A stretch of DNA of 64,000 nt from Sulfitobacter mediterraneus. GTDB lineage: Bacteria > Pseudomonadota > Alphaproteobacteria > Rhodobacterales > Rhodobacteraceae. The position numbers were made by a program, and so were the translations under genes. The notes below the pieces were generated by a model. The model made no database searches, was not told where the DNA came from, and saw only the letters and a list, made by a program, of their open reading frames with translations. Location of the stretch: NCBI RefSeq assembly GCF_003054325.1, contig NZ_QBKU01000014.1:1-64000 (forward strand), written 5' to 3'. This document shows positions 8,443-15,654 of this stretch, piece after piece (the stretch's first letter is position 1; each line of letters opens with the position of its first letter).

Positions 8443-9445
8443 GGCGCAGACGGGGGTTTAGGACAACGTAGAGCATATCAACGGCCAGATTTACGAGGGT
8501 GAATAGCAGGGCAAACAGGATCACGATCCCCTGAATGAGCGGCAGATCGCGGTTTATCACCGCATCGATGGCCATATTTCCCAATCCTTCGTAGGAAAAC
8601 AGCCGTTCGATGATCACTGTACCGCCGATCAGAAAGGTAAACTGAACCCCGACAAGGGTTAACGTGGGCAAGATCGCATTGGGCAGCGCCTCACGCGTTA
8701 TGACGTGATGTTCGCCATAGCCTTTGGTCCGGGCGAGGGTCACGTAATCAAGGTGCATTGTTTCTTTTAGAGACTGTTTTAAAAGCTGAGCGATGATCGC
8801 AGCCAATGGGATGGCGAGTGCGAGAGCAGGCATGAACATATGGCTGAGCAGGTCGAGCCATACGTCAAATCGCAGCCTCAGCAGGGATTCAAAAACGTAA
8901 AAATTGGTTGTGAAATCAATATTTAGCGAAGGGGAGATCCGTCCAGAGATGTGAAACACTGGCCAAAGCACCCCAAAAAGTAAGATTAACACCAAGCCCC
9001 ACAGGAAATCCGGCACCGAAAGGGCCATACCGGCAGTCACGTCAATGGCGCCTTCGGTTTTGGTATCACGATAACGGGTGCCGGTGAGGGCCATCATGCC
9101 GCCGATTATCACTGCAATCACCAAGGCAAAGATCGACAGTTCCAGCGTTGCGGGCAGGCGGCCCAGAACCAGCATTGAAACCGGCTGGCGCAGAGAGATC
9201 GAGGTGCCGAAATCGCCCTGCATCACGCCGCCGAGCCAGATGATGAATTGTTCAAAAATGGATTTGTCGAACCCGTATTGTGCTTGCAGCCTTGCTATAT
9301 CGGCGTCCGTTGCACCGGGCGGCAGCATCATCGCAATGGGGTTGCCGGGCACCACGCGGATGACAACAAAAACGATCACCGCCACACCAAACAGCGTGAT
9401 TGCGGTGGTCAATATCCGCAAAAGGATGAGGCGCAGGAGTGTCAT
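8435..9445 (-). CDS. ABC transporter permease (DppB/OppB-like)
   Basis: Inner-membrane permease of 336 residues. It starts with a long hydrophobic helix (ILTTAITLFGVAVIVFVVIRVVPG), followed by the PGNPIAMMLPPGA segment common in DppB/GsiC permeases. The EAA-type loop is DYVTLARTKGYGEHHVI, and the C-terminal helix ends in VLNPRLRHA. It follows the substrate-binding protein gene by 63 bases and overlaps the DppC-like gene. It is part of the five-gene importer. Confidence 0.94.
   Translation of the reverse strand: MTLLRLILLRILTTAITLFGVAVIVFVVIRVVPGNPIAMMLPPGATDADIARLQAQYGFDKSIFEQFIIWLGGVMQGDFGTSISLRQPVSMLVLGRLPATLELSIFALVIAVIIGGMMALTGTRYRDTKTEGAIDVTAGMALSVPDFLWGLVLILLFGVLWPVFHISGRISPSLNIDFTTNFYVFESLLRLRFDVWLDLLSHMFMPALALAIPLAAIIAQLLKQSLKETMHLDYVTLARTKGYGEHHVITREALPNAILPTLTLVGVQFTFLIGGTVIIERLFSYEGLGNMAIDAVINRDLPLIQGIVILFALLFTLVNLAVDMLYVVLNPRLRHA
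8766..8777 (-). repeat. Variant of dispersed 12-mer on the minus strand
   Basis: ACAGTCTCTAAA on the minus strand, 11 of 12, inside the DppB-like permease gene. Confidence 0.4.
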
Positions 9446-9508
9446 GGACGTCCGTTCGAAAAAGGACGGGGCCAGTTTGCACCAGCCCCGCCAGTTCCAG
9501 GGTGGTTG

Positions 9509-11035
9509 TTATGCGCGGGTCATCAGGTGCGGCAGCAACGCGCCGGAGCGATGCGGCGTGACCTTGACCGCATCAGTGTGCAGGATCGGTTGCACATATT
9601 GCAGTAGCGGGATGACTTCGGCGTTTTCGGCGATGCGTTTGTCAACAGCCTTCCAACCTTCGATCCGCTTGGCCTCATCGGCCTCACCCCAAAGCGGGAG
9701 GATCGCGTTGAATGTGTCTTCACCGTCCCAGACCGAATGCGGCGAGGGGCCGAACATCGCAAAACCGGTGGATGTGGTCGGATCACCAACGGAGTTGCCC
9801 CAGTTGTAGAAGGCGGCGGGCGCCAATTGATCGGCGGCGCGCAGCTCAAAGTGTTTGGCGATCTCGTAGACCTCAATCTCGGCCTCGATTCCGACGCGGC
9901 GCCAGAGGCCAACGATGGCTTGTACCATCTCGTAATCCTTGGGCTTAAATCCTTTGGTGGTCTGGATTTTGAATTTGACCGGGTTGTCCGGGCCATAGCC
10001 GGAAGCGGCCAACAGCTCTTTGGATTTCTCCGGGTCATAGGGCACTTTGATGCTGTCGTCATAGGCAACGTAATCAGGTGTCTGCAACGTGTCGATTGGC
10101 ACGCCATACCCCGACAGCAGCCGTTCGATGATCAGCGATTTATCAATCGCATGGGCGGCAGCCATCCGGACGTTGGGGTCTGTCATCACCTCGATATCAT
10201 TGAGGAAAATCATGCCGATATCGGAAATGGGCGCGGCCACCCCATCGATGCCGTCTTTGGCTTTGAGGCGGTCGAATTCTTCATAAGGCACTTCGAGCGT
10301 GACATGGCTGTTGCCCGATTCCACCTCTGCCACACGGCTGGCGGCGTCGGTTACAAATTTGATGGTCACGGTCTTGAACTCCGGCGCGCCACCCCAGTAG
10401 TTTTCGTTGGCTTTCAGCCGAACAAAGGCGTTGCGCTCGAATTTTTCGACCATGTAGGGGCCGGTGCCGACGGGGGCCGCTTCGAAGCCTTCCGCGCCCA
10501 CCTCTTCGTAGTATTTCTTTGGCATGACATAACCGGTGAGGAAGGACATCCATTTAAAGAATGTCGGCTCGTATTCGGGCATATCTGCGGTCACGCGATT
10601 GCCGTCTGTCTGGATGTTGTTGACCTTGCCCCAGATGAACTGGATCGGGTTGCCGCTGTCGGGGTTGCCGGCGCGGGTCAGGGACCATGCCACATCCTCG
10701 GCGGTCAGTGGATCGCCATTGTGCCAGCTGACGCCTTCGCGCACATCCATCCAGATCGCGCTGCGGTCGTCGTTCCATCCATAATCCGTGATGATGCCGG
10801 AGCCAAAGCTGAGGTCGGTGTTTTGTGGGATGAAAAGGTCAAAAACCGATTGGTAGAACCCTTGAATGGTTGGGTTTACCGCAGATAGGCCAACGGTCGG
10901 ATCCCAGCTGGGAAGGTTGACGTTGTAGGCGATGACCAATTCGTCAATCGCTTGGGCAAAACTGGGCAGGCCAACAACTGCAAATGTCGCAGCTGCGGCT
11001 GAGGACTTGAGCAGGCTTCTTCTTGAAAGTGTCAT
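9509..11035 (-). CDS. ABC transporter substrate-binding protein, peptide/opine family (SBP_bac_5), Tat signal
   Basis: Periplasmic binding protein of 508 residues that would capture the imported substrate. The N-terminus SRRSLLKSSAAAATFAVVG has the twin-arginine pattern followed by a hydrophobic core and an AQA cleavage region, so Tat export is likely. The family signature is visible around residues 70-130 (REGVSWHNGDPLTAEDVAWS), with typical later segments (GTGPYMVEKFERNAFVRLKAN). This family binds dipeptides, oligopeptides, opines, nickel complexes and other small molecules, so the ligand is not predictable here. It lies 38 bases after an FAD oxidoreductase gene in the same direction, which suggests that the ligand is the substrate of that enzyme or its pathway. 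Confidence 0.93.
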   Translation of the reverse strand: MTLSRRSLLKSSAAAATFAVVGLPSFAQAIDELVIAYNVNLPSWDPTVGLSAVNPTIQGFYQSVFDLFIPQNTDLSFGSGIITDYGWNDDRSAIWMDVREGVSWHNGDPLTAEDVAWSLTRAGNPDSGNPIQFIWGKVNNIQTDGNRVTADMPEYEPTFFKWMSFLTGYVMPKKYYEEVGAEGFEAAPVGTGPYMVEKFERNAFVRLKANENYWGGAPEFKTVTIKFVTDAASRVAEVESGNSHVTLEVPYEEFDRLKAKDGIDGVAAPISDIGMIFLNDIEVMTDPNVRMAAAHAIDKSLIIERLLSGYGVPIDTLQTPDYVAYDDSIKVPYDPEKSKELLAASGYGPDNPVKFKIQTTKGFKPKDYEMVQAIVGLWRRVGIEAEIEVYEIAKHFELRAADQLAPAAFYNWGNSVGDPTTSTGFAMFGPSPHSVWDGEDTFNAILPLWGEADEAKRIEGWKAVDKRIAENAEVIPLLQYVQPILHTDAVKVTPHRSGALLPHLMTRA

Positions 11036-11073
11036 TCTGGATCTCCCTGATCGTTGATTTTGTTGGTTCTTTG

Positions 11074-12642
11074 CTATTTTCCGACAAGTTTTTTGGCCAA
11101 CAGGGTGCCGGGCCCCGCGCCTGTTCCGCCACCGGGCCAGATGGCGGCACCGGTGTGATAAAGATGTTTGATCGGCGTGCTGCCATCGGCATAGCCGCGG
11201 GCGGGCCGGTTCATGAAATGTTGGTGCAAATGGTGGCTGCCACAGACTTGATCACCGCCGATCAGATTGGGATTGTCGGCCTGCAACATGTCCGGCGTTA
11301 CGATATGCTGGCCTAGAATCTTGGCACGCGTGCCGGGCGCATAACGTTCGAGGATGTCGAGCGCACGATTGGCAAAGGGGGTCGCGGCATCCTGCCAATT
11401 CCTGTCAGGAATGGTGCCTGCGGCATCGCCTTTGATTTCGCCCGGCGCCATGCGCACTTGCAACCACAACACATGCTTGCCCGCAGGGGCGCGAGAAGGG
11501 TCAACCACGGTGGGTTGTCCGCAGACGATAACGGGCTCATCGGGCAGCAATCCGGCCTTGGCCTGCGCATAGGTTCGGGCCATCTGATCCATCGACGGGG
11601 CGAGATGCACATAGGCAAAACGTTTGAGTTCTGGCGCTGACCAATCGGGCAGGGCGTCCATCGCCAGATGGATCATCATTGTACCTGGGGCATGTTGAAA
11701 TCCGGTCATCGCGGTCTCGTGACGCGCGTCACCAGTGCCGCCGGTCAGTTTCATCAAGGCGGAAGGCGCGACATTGGCAATCACCGCCTTGGCGGCGCCA
11801 ATGAAACGTCCATCGGCCAGCGAGATACCCGTGGCGCGACCGCCAGCCTGTTCGATCGCCGTCACCTCGGCGTTGCAATGTACCTTGCCGCCGCGAACCT
11901 CGATCATCTTGATCATGGCCTTGGTCATCGTATCCGCGCCGCCTTGGCCCAGAACCATGCCAAAGGCTTGGCCGGCCATGCTTTCGAGATAGGGGAAGAC
12001 CGCGCCGCCCGCGATGTCGGGTGCGAAATCAAGGTGCATGCCCCAGGCGGCCAGCGTCGCTTTGACGTGGTCACTTTGGAACGTTTGGTCGAGCCATGCG
12101 CGGGGCGACATCATCATGAAACGGGCCAGATCAAGCGTGCCGCCGCCACCCCGTTTGCGCCATGTCTTCCACCCTAAGGATGAAAATGCACGTAAATTCA
12201 TCGGGCTGCCTAACACGGCAAAAATCGAATCCGCCATGTCCGGAAAACCGTCTGTCAGATCTTGCCAAGCTTGCGCGTCAGCGTCCGAAAAACCGCGCAC
12301 GCGGGCCTTGGTGATTGCGGGATCATTGGAGATGCCCAGCCAGCGCCCATCGGGGAACACACTTGCGAAGGGATTGCCCGTGGGTGCAAAGGCCAGCCCA
12401 TGTTTGGCCAGTTCCTCTGCATGCTCTCTATGGAAAGCCGATCCGGCAAAAAGCGACAGGTTCATCGCCGCCCAATCATGCCGGAACCCCGGCTGAGTAT
12501 AAGCGCCGGTTTTGACCGCGCCGCCCGGTTCGGGCGCTTGTTCAAAGATCTCGACGGACCATCCGCGTGCCGCCAAATGGCATGCACAGGCAAGGCTGTT
12601 GTGCCCTGCGCCGATGAATATCGCGTCCGGTTCCGTGGTCAT
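11074..12642 (-). CDS. FAD-dependent oxidoreductase, phytoene desaturase-like (paralogue 1)
   Basis: Flavin amine oxidase/CrtI-type oxidoreductase of about 522 residues. The dinucleotide-binding motif IGAGHNSLACACHLAARG is at the N-terminus, followed by IFEQAPEPGGA. The C-terminal FAD segment is HTGAAIWPGGGTGAGPG. I chose the ATG at 12642 rather than the ATG 39 bases upstream because GGGAGG lies about 10 bases before it and the Rossmann motif then starts about 10 residues in. It is clearly paralogous to the product at 13575: both have GQP..D.SR.P.GK..LWLQ followed by IKGDAAG. It is the first gene of the leftward unit with the ABC importer. The reaction is unknown; desaturation or oxidation of a small amine-type or isoprenoid-type substrate are both possible. 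Confidence 0.88.
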   Translation of the reverse strand: MTTEPDAIFIGAGHNSLACACHLAARGWSVEIFEQAPEPGGAVKTGAYTQPGFRHDWAAMNLSLFAGSAFHREHAEELAKHGLAFAPTGNPFASVFPDGRWLGISNDPAITKARVRGFSDADAQAWQDLTDGFPDMADSIFAVLGSPMNLRAFSSLGWKTWRKRGGGGTLDLARFMMMSPRAWLDQTFQSDHVKATLAAWGMHLDFAPDIAGGAVFPYLESMAGQAFGMVLGQGGADTMTKAMIKMIEVRGGKVHCNAEVTAIEQAGGRATGISLADGRFIGAAKAVIANVAPSALMKLTGGTGDARHETAMTGFQHAPGTMMIHLAMDALPDWSAPELKRFAYVHLAPSMDQMARTYAQAKAGLLPDEPVIVCGQPTVVDPSRAPAGKHVLWLQVRMAPGEIKGDAAGTIPDRNWQDAATPFANRALDILERYAPGTRAKILGQHIVTPDMLQADNPNLIGGDQVCGSHHLHQHFMNRPARGYADGSTPIKHLYHTGAAIWPGGGTGAGPGTLLAKKLVGK

Positions 12643-12660
12643 TTCTGACGATCCTCCCAA

Positions 12661-12691
12661 ACAAGATAATTGCAAATGCATGTAAACTTGT
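12661..12691. promoter_or_regulatory. Candidate operator in the divergent FAD1/cyclase promoter
   Basis: ACAAG at 12661 and CTTGT at 12687 form outer inverted arms around a TTGCAAATGCATGTAA core that is itself partly symmetrical. The arrangement resembles MarR-type operators. A MarR gene lies in the rightward unit that starts here, so control of both divergent units by that protein is plausible but not shown. Confidence 0.4.
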
Positions 12692-12779
12692 CTAGCATTG
12701 ATTCATCCAAACCTGCGTGGCCAACACGCGACAAACATTGCGCGGAGCAAAATCGCGCAACCTTCAGGGAGTGAGAAAC

Positions 12780-13571
12780 ATGAGCGCTGCGGATGTCGTA
12801 AGCAATTTGGGGGCGATGCTGGCCTCTGGTGGAGTGGAAGTTGTGGATTGTTCCGGGGTGCTTGGCCCGGACACGCCGATCCTTCAGTTGCCGCCGGATT
12901 TTGCCAAGAACACGCCCAAGGTCGAAATTCACAAGATCAGCGAATATGACAATGACGGACCGTTTTTCGCGTGGAACTGGATGGTGCTGGGCGAACATTC
13001 CGGCACCCATTTTGACGCGCCGCATCACTGGATCACAGGCAAGGATTATCCCGACGGCTATACTGACAAGCTGGACGTGCAGCGGCTGGTTGCGCCGGTC
13101 AATGTGATTGATTGTTCGGCCCAGAGCACCGAGAACGAGGATTTCCTGCTGACCGCCGATGGGGTGAAGGCATGGGAAAAGGAACATGGCGAGATTGGCG
13201 CGGGCGAGTGGGTTGTGATGCGCACCGATTGGGACAGCCGCGTTGATGATGAGGACAAGTTCCTGAATGCCGATGAAACCGGCCCGCACAGCCCCGGACC
13301 GACACCCGATTGCATTGAATATCTGCTGAGCAAAAAGATCGTTGGCTGGGGCACGCAGTGCATTGGCACGGACGCGGGCCAAGCGGGTGGAATGGAACCG
13401 CCGTATCCGGCGCATAACCTGCTGCACCGCGACAATTGCTTTGGCCTCGCGTCGCTGGCCAATCTGGACAAACTGCCCGCCAAGGGCGCGATCCTGATTG
13501 CCGCGCCGCTCAAGATCAAGAACGGCACAGGCAGCCCGATCCGCGCATTGGCTTTGGTTCCCAAGGGCTGA
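12780..13571 (+). CDS. Cyclase family protein (kynurenine formamidase-like metal hydrolase)
   Basis: About 263 residues. The motif HSGTHFDAPHH at residues 73-83 matches the metal-binding HxGTHxDxPxH signature of the cyclase/kynurenine formamidase family, whose members hydrolyse N-formylkynurenine, isatin or related amides and lactams. The ATG at 12780 is preceded by AGGGAGTGAG, a good ribosome site. An in-frame ATG does not improve on it upstream. It is the first gene of the rightward unit, divergent from FAD oxidoreductase 1, and ends 3 bases before FAD oxidoreductase 2. A role in opening a ring or amide before oxidation fits the context, but the substrate is unknown. Confidence 0.88.
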   Translation: MSAADVVSNLGAMLASGGVEVVDCSGVLGPDTPILQLPPDFAKNTPKVEIHKISEYDNDGPFFAWNWMVLGEHSGTHFDAPHHWITGKDYPDGYTDKLDVQRLVAPVNVIDCSAQSTENEDFLLTADGVKAWEKEHGEIGAGEWVVMRTDWDSRVDDEDKFLNADETGPHSPGPTPDCIEYLLSKKIVGWGTQCIGTDAGQAGGMEPPYPAHNLLHRDNCFGLASLANLDKLPAKGAILIAAPLKIKNGTGSPIRALALVPKG

Positions 13572-13574
13572 CGG

Positions 13575-15137
13575 GTGTCAAAGGTTGACCATCTGATCAT
13601 CGGGTCGGGCATCAATGGGTTGGTGGCCGCCGCGATGCTGGCGCGCAAAGGTGACAGCGTGCTTTTGATCGAACGCGAACACCGCATTGGCGGGTGTATG
13701 TACACCTCGGACGATGTGACTTTGCCGGGGTATCATCACGATGTGATGGCGGCGACCTTTGTTCTGTTTCTGACGGGTCCGGCGCATGGGGCCTTGGGCG
13801 AGGATTTGGCGAAATACGGATTGGATTTCTGTCATTCACAGCACCCCACGGCAGTGCTGCGCCCGGATGGATCAGCACTGACCCTTAGCATGGACCGCGA
13901 TGCCAATGTGGCGGCGTTCAATGCCCGTGCCGCAGGGGATGGGGATCAGCACCGCGCCGATGTGGGCGCGATTGAGCAAGATGCGGAATTTCTGTTTGCG
14001 CTGCTGGGACAACCGTTGTGGTCGCGGCAGACGGCGTGGTTGTTGGCGAAACAGGCATGGAAGCGGGGTTTGACCCCGCTCAAGGCCTGGTTCGGGGCAG
14101 CGTTGGAACCGGCACGCGGATGGTTGGAAACGCGATACCAAGGCGAGGATATTCAGGCGCTTTGGGCGCCATGGGTTTTGCATGTGGGATTGACGCCGGA
14201 AGCTAGCTATGGCGGCCAGATGGCGCGGGTCATTGCCTTTGCCCTAGAGGCGGCAGGCGCGCCCGTTGTCAAAGGCGGAGCAGGGCAGGCGGCAACGGCA
14301 TTTGCGTCTCTGATAAAGGCGAATGGCGGGGAAATCCGCACTGGGGTGGAGGCCGCGAGGATCTTGATTGAGGGCGGCAAAGCCGTGGGCGTGCAGACCG
14401 CGACGGGCGAACGGATCGAGGCGGGCAATGTGATTGCCAGCACCGCGCCGGGGCAACTCTATGACGGGTTGCTGGGCGAACAGCCGCGCCCGGTCGAGGC
14501 GAAAAAATACCGCCATGGGCGGGGCAATTTCCAGCTGCATTTTGCGCTGGACGGCCCGGTGGATTGGGCCGCCGAAGGGTTGGATGATGTGGCACTGATC
14601 CATTTGGCAGATGGGATCGATTCAGTCTCTAAATCAAGTAATGAAGCCGAACGCGGGATGCTGCCGGAGCGCCCGACGATCTGTGTTGGGCAACCACATC
14701 GGATGGACACCAGCCGCTGTCCGGAGGGCAAGGCGTTGCTGTGGCTCCAGATCCCGGATGCGCCAAGCGTGATCAAGGGTGATGCGGCGGGCGAGATCGA
14801 AACCGTGGCAGAATGGACGGAGGCGATGCGCGAGGCCTATGCCGACCGGATTGAAAAAATCCTGGCGGGGCATATCCGCAATTGGGACAAGATCAAGCTG
14901 AAGCGGCGGGCCTATTCTCCTGCCGATCTGGAACAGATGAATGTCAATCTGGTGGGCGGCGATCCTTATGGCGGGGCCTGCGCGATGGATCAGTTCTTTG
15001 TCTGGCGGCCCCATGGCGGGCAGGTGAACAATAACACCCAAGTTGCCGGGCTTTTTCATATTGGTGCTTCCACCCATCCCGGTCCGGGGCTAGGCGGAGG
15101 CTCAGGTTTTAACGTGGCAAAAAGGCTTGGTGCATGA
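13575..15137 (+). CDS. FAD-dependent oxidoreductase, phytoene desaturase-like (paralogue 2)
   Basis: 520 residues starting at GTG (13575), 3 bases after the cyclase gene. The N-terminal dinucleotide motif is IIGSGINGLVAAAMLARKG with LIEREHRIGG after it. The C-terminal FAD contact is HPGPGLGGGSGFNVAKRL. Shared blocks with the product at 11074 (GQP, D.SR.P.GK, LWLQ, IKGDAAG) show that the two are paralogues placed in the two divergent units. They may act on successive intermediates or as a heteromer. One of the exact TCAGTCTCTAAA 12-mers (14622-14633) lies inside this gene. The stop overlaps the start of the MarR gene (ATGA). Confidence 0.9.
   Translation: MSKVDHLIIGSGINGLVAAAMLARKGDSVLLIEREHRIGGCMYTSDDVTLPGYHHDVMAATFVLFLTGPAHGALGEDLAKYGLDFCHSQHPTAVLRPDGSALTLSMDRDANVAAFNARAAGDGDQHRADVGAIEQDAEFLFALLGQPLWSRQTAWLLAKQAWKRGLTPLKAWFGAALEPARGWLETRYQGEDIQALWAPWVLHVGLTPEASYGGQMARVIAFALEAAGAPVVKGGAGQAATAFASLIKANGGEIRTGVEAARILIEGGKAVGVQTATGERIEAGNVIASTAPGQLYDGLLGEQPRPVEAKKYRHGRGNFQLHFALDGPVDWAAEGLDDVALIHLADGIDSVSKSSNEAERGMLPERPTICVGQPHRMDTSRCPEGKALLWLQIPDAPSVIKGDAAGEIETVAEWTEAMREAYADRIEKILAGHIRNWDKIKLKRRAYSPADLEQMNVNLVGGDPYGGACAMDQFFVWRPHGGQVNNNTQVAGLFHIGASTHPGPGLGGGSGFNVAKRLGA
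14622..14633 (+). repeat. Dispersed 12-mer TCAGTCTCTAAA, copy 3
   Basis: Exact copy inside the second FAD oxidoreductase gene, where it encodes part of DSVSKS. Confidence 0.6.
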
Positions 15138-15613
15138 CCGATATGAAAGACGCTGATGTTGCATCCCCCCGGCTTGGGGAAATGGGGCTGGAGAATTTTG
15201 CACCCTACCTGATGAACCGGATTATCGGGCGTTATAACGCGGCGATCAATTCGGAGATGGCGGCGCTTGGTCTGACCACACCGCAGATGCGGTCGCTGGC
15301 GGTTTTGTCGGTGGTCGATGGTGTGTTGATCCGCGAACTGGCCGTCTATGCGGTTGTGCAACAGTCAACGCTTAGCCGGGCGCTGGATCAATTGGCGCAA
15401 AACGGGTTGATCCGCCGGGAAACAGACGAGAACGACAGCCGTGCCACGCGGGTGTTTCTGACCAACACGGGGCGCGAGGCCTATGAGCGGCTTTGGCCGC
15501 ATATGGCGGCCGCTTATGAGGCGATGTTTGTTGGCATCGAAGAAGATGAAAAACGGGCCTTTGTCGGCACGTTGCAAAAGATGCTGCGCAACATTCGCAA
15601 GCACGATTTCTAA
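15134..15613 (+). CDS. MarR family transcriptional regulator
   Basis: 159 residues. The winged helix-turn-helix spans about residues 55-115 (LIRELAVYAVVQQSTLSRALDQLAQNGLIRRE followed by the wing DENDSRATRVFLT). Regulators of this family usually bind palindromic operators near their own promoter and are released by small phenolic or other ligands. The gene is translationally coupled to FAD oxidoreductase 2 and lies 41 bases before the indolepyruvate oxidoreductase genes. The imperfect palindrome at 12661-12691 is the most likely operator, which would let it control both divergent units. Confidence 0.92.
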   Translation: MTDMKDADVASPRLGEMGLENFAPYLMNRIIGRYNAAINSEMAALGLTTPQMRSLAVLSVVDGVLIRELAVYAVVQQSTLSRALDQLAQNGLIRRETDENDSRATRVFLTNTGREAYERLWPHMAAAYEAMFVGIEEDEKRAFVGTLQKMLRNIRKHDF

Positions 15614-15654
15614 GCGCAAAGCCGCGCCCAGAGACAAGAACCGGAGTTTCAACC

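Noticed and set aside
9737..10888. Long open frame on the plus strand opposite the substrate-binding protein gene
   Set aside because: Antisense shadow of a well-supported gene; no ribosome site and no recognisable domain.
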